Of a stretch of DNA of 64,000 nt, positions 55,070-63,581 are shown in pieces. The translations under genes were made by a program, and so were the position numbers. The first letter of the stretch is position 1. Each line of letters starts with the position of its first letter. The stretch is from Rhodospirillales bacterium (GTDB taxonomy: Bacteria > Pseudomonadota > Alphaproteobacteria > Dongiales > Dongiaceae): the NCBI GenBank assembly GCA_009885795.1, contig VFKA01000004.1, positions 1-64,000 of the forward strand, read 5' to 3'. The notes below the pieces were generated by a model that saw only the letters and a program-made list of their open reading frames with translations, ran no database searches and was not told where the DNA came from.

Positions 55070-55300
55070 ATGGCAAGGATGATCGCGACCGCGAAGGCCA
55101 CCAGCAGGGGCCGGATCGTCCTTCCGAAGAGAGTACGTCAGCACATGGGCATTCACCCCGAAGACCGTGTGCGCTTTGTCGTGCGCGACAAGGCGGTCGT
55201 GATAGAGAAAGTGGCGTTGGGCGCGCCCGCGGAGGATCCGTTCGTGACGTTCGTGGAGTGGAACAGCGAGGCCGACCGGCGTGCCTATGACAATCTATAG
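55070..55300 (+). CDS. AbrB/PrlF-like antitoxin (no toxin partner)
   Basis: 76 residues with a swapped-hairpin AbrB fold (MIATAKATSRGRIVLPKRVR, then MGIHPEDRVRFVVRDKAVVI) and the PrlF-type tail FVTFVEWNSEADRRAYDNL. PrlF normally overlaps a YhaV toxin gene; here no toxin follows. A family C repeat arm begins 21 bases after the stop, where the toxin gene would be expected. It may be an orphan regulator or a relic. Confidence 0.75.
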   Translation: MARMIATAKATSRGRIVLPKRVRQHMGIHPEDRVRFVVRDKAVVIEKVALGAPAEDPFVTFVEWNSEADRRAYDNL

Positions 55301-55320
55301 GCGATAAGAGGAAGTGAAAG

Positions 55321-55340
55321 AAACGACTCCCGACCCCTTT
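55321..55340. repeat. Family C repeat, single arm (copy 2)
   Basis: AAACGACTCCCGACCCCTTT, identical over 20 bases to the right arm of the perfect hairpin at 30528-30547. Only one arm is present. It lies between the PrlF-like gene and the convergent DUF433 gene. Confidence 0.85.
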
Positions 55341-55344
55341 TCCC

Positions 55345-55599
55345 TCAACCGGCGGCGCCGGCGACCGGCGGTTCCACGCGCTCATGCGCGACGAGGCGAT
55401 GGGCGTAGGCGATGCACGCCTTGATATCGTCCGGCTCGAGCCAATCGTAGCCGCGAAGAATCGTCGCCGCGTCGTCCCCGGCCGCCAGCATCGCCAGCAC
55501 GTGCTCGACCGCGAGGCGCCGGCCACGAATGATCGGCTTTCCCCCGAATATGCGGGGGTCGATGGCGATCCTCTTCAACAGCTCGTGATCGTTTGTCAT
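55345..55599 (-). CDS. DUF433 (VapB45-like) antitoxin
   Basis: An 84-residue DUF433 protein: LLKRIAIDPRIFGGKPIIRG and LEPDDIKACIAYAHRLV. Members are usually antitoxins of VapC45-like or DUF5615 PIN-type toxins, but none is adjacent. It is eight bases downstream of the large flavoprotein and could simply be co-transcribed. The first base of the start is 55599 (ATG). Confidence 0.82.
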   Translation of the reverse strand: MTNDHELLKRIAIDPRIFGGKPIIRGRRLAVEHVLAMLAAGDDAATILRGYDWLEPDDIKACIAYAHRLVAHERVEPPVAGAAG

Positions 55600-55607
55600 C
55601 GCGTCCC

Positions 55608-58600
55608 CTACTCCGCCGCCGCCGGGCGGCGGTCGAGGCGGATGAGGCAGCGGTCGATCCACTGCGCGGTCAGCTTCTCCTGCACCGAGTTCTGCGCCAG
55701 GCGGTCGGCGAGGCAGGCGAAATCGACCTTGTCCATCGGCTGATCCTGATCGAAGCAGGAAAAGACCACCCGTTCCTCGCCGGTTGCGGGATCGCGGTGG
55801 CGCTGCAGGCACTGGGCGCACACTTCCTTCATCATGCACTGCATCGGCGAGTTGATGGAGGCGATCGCCGCGTGGCCGGGCTTCAGCCATGGTTTCAGCG
55901 GGCCGTGCCGGGCGCGTGCCACCGCCGCCATCATCGCGTTGGAGCCGATGGCGATGATGCGATCGACATCGCCGAGCTGGATCGGCCGCACGCCCAGCCG
56001 CCCTTCGCCATAGGCGACCAGCGCCTCGACGATGTTGCCGACATGGGTTCGATCTTGGCTCCGGTCGGGAACGAAACCCGGCGCCTCGTCGCAGGTCCAG
56101 ATGACGGCGTCGGACGCGGCCTCGATTTCGTCCACCTTGTAGCGATCCTGAATGCGCTTGTAGCCGGCGACGTAGAGGACGCGCGACCCCGCCTCCCTGA
56201 GCGCCCGGCCGATGGAGAAGAGCACGGCATTGCCCAGGCCGCCCCCCACCAGCAGCACGGTCTCGCCGCCGGGCGTTGCCGTCGGGTGGCCGGTCGGACC
56301 CATGAGTACGACCGGTTCGCCCGGCTTCAGCATGGCGCAGAGATCGGACGACCCGCCCATTTCGAGCACGATGGTGCCGACCAGCCCCCGTTCGCGGTCC
56401 ACCCAGGCGCCGGTCAGCGCCAATCCCTCCATGGCCAGAATCGTGCCATCGACGCGCGGCGCCAGCGCCTCGTAATTCTGCAAGCGGTAGAACTCGCCGG
56501 GGTGGAATTTCCGCGCGGCTCGCGGCGCCTCGACGACCACCTCGACGATCGTCGGCGTCAGGCGGTTCACCCGATGCACGCGCGCGCGTAGATCGCGCTT
56601 GAGGCGCGCGAAGAGATCGCCGGCGTCGGCGGCGGGTGGGCGCGCCATGAGCGCCTTCGCCACGTATGGCCAGCCCTGCTTGGCGCTGCCCATGGCCTTC
56701 ACCACGTTGCCGGCGAAGGACGGATGGAGATCGCCGAAATAACTGACGGCGCGGCCGTCGGCGCGGATCTGTTGCAGGACGTGGATTTGGGAAGGCTTGG
56801 CGAGCTTTTCGGGCCGAATCGCATGGCCGGCTTCGTCCACCGCCTCGAAATAGTTGCCGTCGAGGCGCACATTCGTGTCCTCGCGCGCCAGTACCGTATT
56901 GGGACGGGTGCCGGCCGCCACCAGCACCGCGCGCGCCGGCAGCACCGCCAGGCCATCGGCGTAGGTGAAGCGAACCGCCTTGGCGTGTCCGGTTTCGTCC
57001 ACCTCGATCTCGATCGGCGTCAACCCTTCGGCGAAGCGGATGCCTTCCTCCAACGCCTTGCCGACTTCCTCGTGATTGAGCGTATAGCTCGGCGCATCGA
57101 CAAGGCGGCGGCGATACGCGATGGCGACCCCGCCCCAGCCCTGCACGAGTTCGCGTAAACCGGGCGCCCGGCCCTCCTTGGCCGCCCGCGCGCGCTCGTC
57201 GCGGATGGCGCTTGCATGGGCGAGGAACTCGTCCGCGATCAGGGCTTCCGCCGCGTTCCATCGGCCGCGCACCGCCGCGACCCCCCGTTCGGCCGCGAGC
57301 GTTTCGAAACGCCGGGCGAATTTCTCGACCTGCACCGGATAGTAGGCCATCGCCTCGGTGGCGGCGTCGATCGCGGTCAGGCCGCCGCCAATCACGACCA
57401 CCGGCAAGCGCAGTTGAAGATTGGCGACGGAGGATTTCTTGGCGGCGCCGGTCAACTGCAATGCCATGAGGAAGTCCGAGGCCGCGCGCACGCCGCGAGC
57501 GAGCCCTCCGGGGAGATCGAGGATCGTCGGCTTGCCGGCGCCGAGCGCCAGCGCCACATGATCGAAGCCGAACTCGAAGGCTTCGTCCAGCGTCACCGTG
57601 CCGCCGAGGCGCACGCCCCCGAACATGGCGAAGCCTTCGCGCCGCTCCAGAAGAAGGCGCACGAGTTTCAGGAAATTCTTGTCCCAGCGCACGGTGATGC
57701 CGTATTCGGCGACGCCGCCGAAGCCCGCCATCATCCGGTCGTCCAGACTCTCGTAGAGCGTCGTCACGTCCTCGATGGCTGCGAACTTCACCCGCGCGCC
57801 ATGCGCATCGACGCCCGAGATGTCCGCCGGCAGTGGCTCGATCTTCAGGCCGTCGATAGCCGCGACCGCGTGGCCGTCATTCAGCAGGTGATGGGCAAGG
57901 GTGAAGCCGGCGGGGCCGAGGCCGACCACCAGGACCGTGCGCCCGGATGGCGGTTTTGCCGCCGGTTGGCGAAGATTGAGCGGGTTCCACCGCGTCAGCA
58001 GGCCATAGATCTCGAAGCCCCAGGGCAGCGCCAGCACGTCCTTCAAGACTCGCGTTTCGGCCTGGGGGATATCGACCGGCTCCTGCTTCTGGTAGATGCA
58101 GGATTTCATGCAGTCGTTGCAGATGCGGTGGCCGGTGGCCGCCACCATCGGATTGTCGACGACGATCATGGCGAGCGCGCCCAGGGCCGCGCCTTCGGTT
58201 TTCAGCAGATGCATCTCGGAGATCTTCTCCTCGAGCGGGCAGCCGGCGAGCGTCACGCCGAACGGGCTCTTGCGGAAGCCGCCGGATTTCTCCTTGATGC
58301 CGTGGGAGCAGGAATCTTTTCCCTGATTGTGGCAGAAGATGCAGTAATGCGCCTGGTCGAGGGCAAGGGCGAGATCGGCGCCGGCATCGGTGAGGGCGAA
58401 GCCGTCGCGCCGGCGCAGGCGCCCTTCCGGATAGGCCACGGTCTCGACGCCGGCATGGTCCTCGCGCTCAAGCGGCAGAAGGCCCGAGGGGTCGATCCTG
58501 TGCGGCGCCTTGAAGAGGATGCCGTCCTTGTGCAAGAGGCGGCCGGCGTCGCTAAGCGCCGCCCACGCGGCGTAAGCCTCGGCGTCCTTCAGGGCCTGGG

Positions 58601-59078
58601 CGTTCGCCGCCTCGTCCGCGAGCCAGCCCATGACCGCCGTGGCGAAGGCGAGTTCGTCGAAGGCGCCGCCGAAGCGCCCGGCGAGCGACCGGCGCAAGGT
58701 CTCGGCATCGACATGGGCGGCTTCTTCGGCCTTCACGGCCTTCATGGCGCGGCGCTGAACGAACAGTCTCTTGCAGGCATAAAGCGGCGCCAACCGATGG
58801 TGGCGTGAGACCAGCGTTTTCAACGCCGCTTCGATGCCGAAAAGCCGGGCGATGAACCCTTCGAGATAGGGGGCGAGCGCCAAGAGGAGCTCGGATTCGT
58901 CCTTCTTCGGCAAGGCGCCCGGATTTCCGCGGCCGCCCTGAAGCCGCGCCGCGAGATCGCCGTCGCGCACGGCTAGCTCCGCCAGGAACAACCCGTCGAG
59001 TCGCGCCAGCCCCTCCGGCCGATAGAGATCGGCGAAGGCGAGGCCATGCGCCAGGTTCAATGGGGCGGCGGGCGTCAT
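55608..59078 (-). CDS. Large fused flavo-iron-sulfur oxidoreductase (GltD/NfnL-like plus PyrK/NfnS-like)
   Basis: 1156 residues in four parts. Residues 1-240 match no family I recognise. Residues 241-340 are a GltD-type iron-sulfur domain with C246, C249, C257, C280 (AGCPLEEKISEM), C320, C323 and C327. Residues 380-830 are an FAD/NAD(P)H disulfide-oxidoreductase-type part (VVGLGPAGFTLAHHL; VVVIGGGLTAIDAATEAM). Residues about 885-1156 are a PyrK/NfnS-like FAD/NAD reductase (VLLVGGGLGNAVLFSIGRAL) ending in a 2Fe-2S set (CMMKEVCAQC and a later Cys). This is the arrangement of NfnL and NfnS in one chain. In this C1 locus it may link NAD(P)H to low-potential carriers (inference). Confidence 0.82.
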   Translation of the reverse strand: MTPAAPLNLAHGLAFADLYRPEGLARLDGLFLAELAVRDGDLAARLQGGRGNPGALPKKDESELLLALAPYLEGFIARLFGIEAALKTLVSRHHRLAPLYACKRLFVQRRAMKAVKAEEAAHVDAETLRRSLAGRFGGAFDELAFATAVMGWLADEAANAQALKDAEAYAAWAALSDAGRLLHKDGILFKAPHRIDPSGLLPLEREDHAGVETVAYPEGRLRRRDGFALTDAGADLALALDQAHYCIFCHNQGKDSCSHGIKEKSGGFRKSPFGVTLAGCPLEEKISEMHLLKTEGAALGALAMIVVDNPMVAATGHRICNDCMKSCIYQKQEPVDIPQAETRVLKDVLALPWGFEIYGLLTRWNPLNLRQPAAKPPSGRTVLVVGLGPAGFTLAHHLLNDGHAVAAIDGLKIEPLPADISGVDAHGARVKFAAIEDVTTLYESLDDRMMAGFGGVAEYGITVRWDKNFLKLVRLLLERREGFAMFGGVRLGGTVTLDEAFEFGFDHVALALGAGKPTILDLPGGLARGVRAASDFLMALQLTGAAKKSSVANLQLRLPVVVIGGGLTAIDAATEAMAYYPVQVEKFARRFETLAAERGVAAVRGRWNAAEALIADEFLAHASAIRDERARAAKEGRAPGLRELVQGWGGVAIAYRRRLVDAPSYTLNHEEVGKALEEGIRFAEGLTPIEIEVDETGHAKAVRFTYADGLAVLPARAVLVAAGTRPNTVLAREDTNVRLDGNYFEAVDEAGHAIRPEKLAKPSQIHVLQQIRADGRAVSYFGDLHPSFAGNVVKAMGSAKQGWPYVAKALMARPPAADAGDLFARLKRDLRARVHRVNRLTPTIVEVVVEAPRAARKFHPGEFYRLQNYEALAPRVDGTILAMEGLALTGAWVDRERGLVGTIVLEMGGSSDLCAMLKPGEPVVLMGPTGHPTATPGGETVLLVGGGLGNAVLFSIGRALREAGSRVLYVAGYKRIQDRYKVDEIEAASDAVIWTCDEAPGFVPDRSQDRTHVGNIVEALVAYGEGRLGVRPIQLGDVDRIIAIGSNAMMAAVARARHGPLKPWLKPGHAAIASINSPMQCMMKEVCAQCLQRHRDPATGEERVVFSCFDQDQPMDKVDFACLADRLAQNSVQEKLTAQWIDRCLIRLDRRPAAAE

Positions 59079-59165
59079 GAGGCAGGCTCGGGCAGGGCTG
59101 TTCCTTAGGACCGACCGTTCTTAAGGCGAACCGGCGGCCCCGGCAAGGCCGGCGCCAACCTTCGC

Positions 59166-60503
59166 TCACACCCAGGGCGAGTTCGAATTGGTCTTGCCGA
59201 AGGTGCGCCCCTGCGCGTAGCGCGAAAAACCGAACGGGGCGAGTTCGCCCACCGGATCGCCGGTCGCCAGATGATGCGCGACCAGCTTGCCGACCCCGGT
59301 CAGCTTGTAGCCGTGGTTCGAATCGGCGATCAGATAGACGTTGTCCTTGATCCAGTCGATCACCGGCAGGTTGTCGGGCGTGAAGGCGCCGATGCCGCCA
59401 TTGCGCCGCTCGATGTAGTTTTTCCGGATGTCCTTGAAGCGGGTCATGAACATGGCCATGGCGGCGCAGAAATAATCGCGGAAGGCGTCGCCCGACTGGT
59501 AGAGGTCGCTGGCATGGCCGTAAGGGTCGACCATGGCGCTCGGGCCGATTTTCACCGGCACGCTGCCGCCCTGGATGCCCGGCGCCCGCGTGCGCTCGGC
59601 CGCGTACTTCCAATAGACATAGGTGAAGTCGCCTTCCTTCTTGCCGGTCGTCGGATCGACCACGGGCGTGTTCATGAGCTCGGCCTTGAAGATCGGCGGG
59701 TCTTTCTTCTCGGACGTGAGATAGGGTTCGTCGACCAGCACCTCACCCTCGACCAGGCGCCAATAGGTCCACATGTCCTTGGCCTTGGCGACGGCGCCGT
59801 CGGCGTAGCGGCAGTCGATTTTGTCCGAGAGGCCTAGCATGGCCCAATGCCTGGGCGTCCAGGCGCCCAGGCCCAGCACCACCGCGTCGCAGGCGATGTC
59901 GCCACGATTGGTGCGGACTTTCTTCACCACGTCGCCGGTCATGTCGTAGCCGGTCACCTCGACGCCGGAATATATTCTCACCCCATGCTCCTCGCATTTC
60001 TCGGCCAGGCCGCGCATCGCCTGGCGCGTGCCGGAATAGCCGGACATTTTCTCGTGCAGCACCACGTCGATGCCGTTCACGTTGAGGTCGGGCCAGATCT
60101 TGCGCAGGAAAACGGCCGCTTCCTTGCCGGTGTAGAGGTCGGACGGGTAGTCGTTGGCGTTCTGGCTCTTGTGGATGCGCTCGTAGTCGGGAAGCTGGTT
60201 CTTCTCGCCGCAGGACACGTAGCCGACCTGCTGGAAGCCGAAGGTCACGCGATCATAGGTCCACACGTCGAGCGAATGGCGGATCAGGGGGTGCATGGCC
60301 TCGGTCATGTAGAAGCCGCGCAACAGCCCGCAGGCGATGCCGCTGGCACCCGCGCCGGGCGCCGATTTGTCCAGCACCACGATGTCGGCGCCCGAGCCCT
60401 TGCCCTTGGCCTTAAGCTCCATGGCCAGGTGCCAGGCGGTGGAGAGTCCGTGAATGCCGGCGCCGATGATGACAAAGCCGGCCGAAGCGGGAAGCGGGGT
60501 CAT
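59166..60503 (-). CDS. FAD-dependent oxidoreductase, sarcosine oxidase beta/DAO type
   Basis: A 445-residue DAO-family flavoprotein with FAD motif VIIGAGIHGLSTAWHLA (residues 10-26), VVLDKSAPGAGASGIACGLL, and the C-terminal FTPDNLPVIDWIKDNVYLIA and NHGYKLTGVGKLVAHHL. Relatives oxidise sarcosine, dimethylglycine or other N-methyl amines, releasing C1 units. ATG 60503 starts the protein. Between HutH and the large flavoprotein, and near folate/corrinoid genes, N-methyl-amine oxidation is a good hypothesis. Confidence 0.83.
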   Translation of the reverse strand: MTPLPASAGFVIIGAGIHGLSTAWHLAMELKAKGKGSGADIVVLDKSAPGAGASGIACGLLRGFYMTEAMHPLIRHSLDVWTYDRVTFGFQQVGYVSCGEKNQLPDYERIHKSQNANDYPSDLYTGKEAAVFLRKIWPDLNVNGIDVVLHEKMSGYSGTRQAMRGLAEKCEEHGVRIYSGVEVTGYDMTGDVVKKVRTNRGDIACDAVVLGLGAWTPRHWAMLGLSDKIDCRYADGAVAKAKDMWTYWRLVEGEVLVDEPYLTSEKKDPPIFKAELMNTPVVDPTTGKKEGDFTYVYWKYAAERTRAPGIQGGSVPVKIGPSAMVDPYGHASDLYQSGDAFRDYFCAAMAMFMTRFKDIRKNYIERRNGGIGAFTPDNLPVIDWIKDNVYLIADSNHGYKLTGVGKLVAHHLATGDPVGELAPFGFSRYAQGRTFGKTNSNSPWV

Positions 60504-60579
60504 GGCGAATTCCTTTGGTTCATGTTTCAAGCAGTACCCTTTGAGCCGGACACGCCAGCGACGCCCTTGCCCTTCGCCA

Positions 60580-62112
60580 TCAGGCAAATAAGCTTAGCGG
60601 TGTCAACGCCGCCACCTCGCCCGAGGTGACCAGGTCCTGGCCCGCGGCGATGTCGGGCGCCATCTGGCGGTCGTCTTGCCAGAAGGGGACGCGCGCGCGG
60701 ATGAGGTCCATCGCCCGTTGCAGCGCGGGGCTGGTCTTGAGGGGCCGGCGCAGCTCCACCCCTTGCGCCGCCGCCAGAAGCTCGATGGCGACGATGGCGG
60801 CGGCGTTCTCCGCCATGTCGGAAAGGCGGCGCGCGGCATGGGTCGCCATGCTGACATGGTCTTCCTGGTTTGCCGTGGTCGGAATCGTATCGACGCTCGC
60901 CGGGTGGGCCAGCGCCTTGTTCTCGGAGGCGAGCGCCGCGGCCGTGATCTGCGCAATCATGAAACCCGAATTGAGGCCAGGTTCGGGCACCAGGAACGCC
61001 GGCAGCCCGCTCATATGCGCATCGACCAGGAGGGCGATGCGCCGCTCCGACATGTTGCCGATCTCACAGAGCGCGATCGCGGCGGCGTCGGCGGCGAAGG
61101 CCACCGGCTCGGCGTGGAAATTGCCCCCGGAAAGGATTTCACCGGTGTCGGCGAACACCAGGGGATTGTCGGAGACGGCGTTCAACTCGCGCTCGACAAT
61201 TCCGGCGGCGAAGCGAAGCGTATCCAGGACGGCCCCCATCACCTGCGGCATGCAGCGCAGGGAGTAGGGATCCTGCACCCGGTCGCAATCGACATGCGAG
61301 GCGCGGATCGGACTGTCGGCGGTAAGCGCCCGCAGCGCCTCGGCAACGGCTTCCTGGCCCGGCTGGCCGCGCACCGCCTGGATGCGCGGATCGAAGGGCA
61401 TGTCGCTGCCGGCGGCGGCGTCGAGCGAGAGCGCGCCCGCGACAAGCGCGGCGCGAAACACCCGGTCGATGGCGGCAAGGCCGTCCAGCGCCAAGGCCGC
61501 CGAGACCTGCGTGCCGTTCAGCATGGAGAGGCCTTCCTTGGCCCCAAGCGTCACCGGCGGGATGTCGGCTTGCCGCAGCGCCGCCGCGGCCGGCATGACC
61601 AGGCCGGCGACCCGTACGTCCCCTTCGCCGATGAGCGCGCCGGTGAGATGGGCGAGCGGCGCCAGATCGCCCGACGCGCCCACCGAGCCCTTGGCCGGAA
61701 TGCAAGGGATTATGCCGGCGTTGACGAGCGCGAGAAGCGTCTCGATGACGATCCGGCGCACGCCGGAATGCCCGCGCGCGAGGGTGTTCGCCTTGGCGAT
61801 CATGACCAGGCGCACCACGCGATCCGGCAGCAGCTTTCCGACGCCGGCCATGTGCGATAGCACCAAGCGGCGCTGCAATTCATTCACCTGGTCGGCCGGG
61901 ATGCGGGTCTTGGCGAGTGCGCCGAACCCGGTATTCACCCCATAGACGGCGCCGCCCTTTTCGATCACGGCCTCGACCGTGCGCCGGGCGGCCTCGACCT
62001 TGGACCATGCCGCCGGATCGAGCGCCACCTTGCGGCCGTCGGCGCCAAGGCCCGCCAGATCGGCCGCCCTAAGCCGGCCCGGTTTCAGGATGAAGGGCGT
62101 GGTCGGTGCCAT
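60580..62112 (-). CDS. hutH: Histidine ammonia-lyase
   Basis: A 510-residue aromatic ammonia-lyase with the MIO-forming triad A146-S147-G148 ([16 protein letters not shown]), the catalytic loop YGVNTGFG and [11 protein letters not shown]. It converts histidine to urocanate. No hutU, hutI or other hut gene is present, so either the rest of the pathway is elsewhere or the enzyme acts on another aromatic amino acid or histidine betaine-derived compound. It is divergent from the corrinoid protein gene. Confidence 0.88.
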   Translation of the reverse strand: MAPTTPFILKPGRLRAADLAGLGADGRKVALDPAAWSKVEAARRTVEAVIEKGGAVYGVNTGFGALAKTRIPADQVNELQRRLVLSHMAGVGKLLPDRVVRLVMIAKANTLARGHSGVRRIVIETLLALVNAGIIPCIPAKGSVGASGDLAPLAHLTGALIGEGDVRVAGLVMPAAAALRQADIPPVTLGAKEGLSMLNGTQVSAALALDGLAAIDRVFRAALVAGALSLDAAAGSDMPFDPRIQAVRGQPGQEAVAEALRALTADSPIRASHVDCDRVQDPYSLRCMPQVMGAVLDTLRFAAGIVERELNAVSDNPLVFADTGEILSGGNFHAEPVAFAADAAAIALCEIGNMSERRIALLVDAHMSGLPAFLVPEPGLNSGFMIAQITAAALASENKALAHPASVDTIPTTANQEDHVSMATHAARRLSDMAENAAAIVAIELLAAAQGVELRRPLKTSPALQRAMDLIRARVPFWQDDRQMAPDIAAGQDLVTSGEVAALTPLSLFA

Positions 62113-62236
62113 GGCCGAAGTCTATCTCAATGTCGCCCCATGGCAAATCCATGTCGCGGATAGTCTTAGCCAGGCGGCGGATTTTCGGTTAGGTTCCCGC
62201 TGGCGCGCCACCGCAGCCAATGAGGACCAAGGGGCC

Positions 62237-62953
62237 ATGGCCGAGGAAGCCGAACTCGATCTCAATTCATTGAACGACGACGAACTCGTGCAGCAGATGC
62301 ACGACGATCTCTATGACGGTCTCAAGGATGAGATCGAGGAGAGCGTCAACATCCTGCTGAAGCGCGGCTGGACGCCCTACGACACGCTCACCAAGGCGCT
62401 GGTCGAAGGCATGCGCATCGTCGGCATCGACTTCCGCGACGGCATCCTGTTCGTGCCGGAGGTTCTGCTGGCGGCCAACGCCATGAAGGCCGGCATGTTC
62501 ATCCTGCGCCCGCTCCTGGCCGAGACCGGCGCGCCGCCGATCGGCAAGATGATCATCGGCACGGTGAAGGGCGACATCCACGACATCGGCAAGAATTTGG
62601 TGGCGATGATGATGGAGGGCGCCGGCTTCGAGGTCATCAACCTCGGCATCAACAACCCGGTCGAGAATTACCTGAAGGCGATCGAGGAGCACAAGCCCGA
62701 CATCGTCGGCATGTCGGCGCTGCTCACCACCACCATGCCCTACATGAAGGTCGTCATCGACGCCATGATCGAGAAGGGCATCCGCAACGACCACGTCGTG
62801 CTGGTGGGCGGCGCGCCGTTGAACGAGCAATTCGCGCAGAGCATAGGCGCCGACGCCTATTGCCGCGACGCCGCCGTGGCGGTGGAAACCGCCAAGGCCT
62901 TCATGGCCAAGCGCCAGGGCTCGGTCGCCGCGCGCCAGGCGGGCAGGTCGTAA
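62237..62953 (+). CDS. Corrinoid (B12-binding) methyl-carrier protein
   Basis: A 238-residue two-domain corrinoid protein of the MtbC/MtvC type: N-terminal helical cap (residues about 15-95, VNILLKRGWTPYDTLTKALV) and a Rossmann-like B12 domain with the lower-ligand motif D113-I-H115-D-I-G118 and GMSALLTTTMPYMKVVID. It would accept a methyl group from a substrate methyltransferase and pass it to THF through the enzyme at 48354. ATG 62237 follows AAGGGG; the longer open frame is a shadow of hutH. Confidence 0.92.
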   Translation: MAEEAELDLNSLNDDELVQQMHDDLYDGLKDEIEESVNILLKRGWTPYDTLTKALVEGMRIVGIDFRDGILFVPEVLLAANAMKAGMFILRPLLAETGAPPIGKMIIGTVKGDIHDIGKNLVAMMMEGAGFEVINLGINNPVENYLKAIEEHKPDIVGMSALLTTTMPYMKVVIDAMIEKGIRNDHVVLVGGAPLNEQFAQSIGADAYCRDAAVAVETAKAFMAKRQGSVAARQAGRS

Positions 62954-62957
62954 TAAT

Positions 62958-63048
62958 TGGTGACAATAATTGGTGACGGTATATAATTAATTTTCGACCG
63001 AAACTATATACCGTCACTGATTTCCCCGTCACTGATTTCCCTGATTTC
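62958..63048. repeat. REP-like inverted repeat, family E (GGTGACGGTATATA)
   Basis: Two copies of AATAATTGGTGAC at the left and two GTCACTGATTTCC at the right. The core inverted arms GTGACGGTATATA (62973-62985) and TATATACCGTCAC (63005-63017) are perfect. Its layout parallels family D (GGTGACAGTGCAC). It separates the corrinoid gene from rlmH and runs right up to the rlmH start codon. Confidence 0.8.
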
Positions 63049-63049
63049 C

Positions 63050-63508
63050 GTGCGCATCATGATCATCGCCGTGGGCCGAGCGCGGCAGGGGCCCGAGGCG
63101 GCGCTGTTCGAGGAATACCGGCGTCGCCTTACCTGGCCGTTTCAGCTGAAAGAGGTCGAGGAGCGCCGCAAGCTGCCGGCCGCCGCCTTGCGCGCGCGAG
63201 AGGGCGAGCTGTTGCTGGCGGCCCTGCCCAAGGGCGCCACCGTCGTGGCGCTGGACGAGCGCGGCAAGGCGTTAACAAGCGAAGCCTTCGCCACCCGGAT
63301 CGGCGCCTGGCGCGACGGCGGCGTCGAAACCCTTGTCTTCCTCATAGGTGGCGCCGGCGGGCTGGACGACAAGGTTCGGGCCAAGGCCGATCTGGTACTG
63401 TCTCTCGGGCCCATGACCTGGCCGCACCTCATGGCCCGCGCGATGATGGCCGAACAGCTCTACCGCGCCCAAACTATCCTAGGCGGCCACCCCTATCACC
63501 GGACCTGA
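63050..63508 (+). CDS. rlmH: 23S rRNA (pseudouridine1915-N3)-methyltransferase RlmH
   Basis: A 152-residue SPOUT methyltransferase: IIAVGRARQGPEAALFEEYR, VVALDERGKALTSEAFA, VFLIGGAGGLDD and the trefoil-knot end LSLGPMTWPHLMARAMMAEQ. The GTG at 63050 fits family N-termini (RIMIIAVGR); ATG 63059 is an alternative. The repeat immediately upstream leaves no clear Shine-Dalgarno site. It is usually next to rsfS, which is here 23 kb away. Confidence 0.94.
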   Translation: MRIMIIAVGRARQGPEAALFEEYRRRLTWPFQLKEVEERRKLPAAALRAREGELLLAALPKGATVVALDERGKALTSEAFATRIGAWRDGGVETLVFLIGGAGGLDDKVRAKADLVLSLGPMTWPHLMARAMMAEQLYRAQTILGGHPYHRT

Positions 63509-63581
63509 ATGGCGTAGCCCGGCGAGCATTCTTGGCATCCCGGCCGTTCGGCCTCATATTGCCGGCCATGGTGATTCGCCC

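Noticed and set aside
57216-58808. 530-codon plus-strand open frame inside the large flavoprotein gene
   Set aside because: Antisense shadow of the 1156-residue protein, which carries ordered cofactor motifs throughout.
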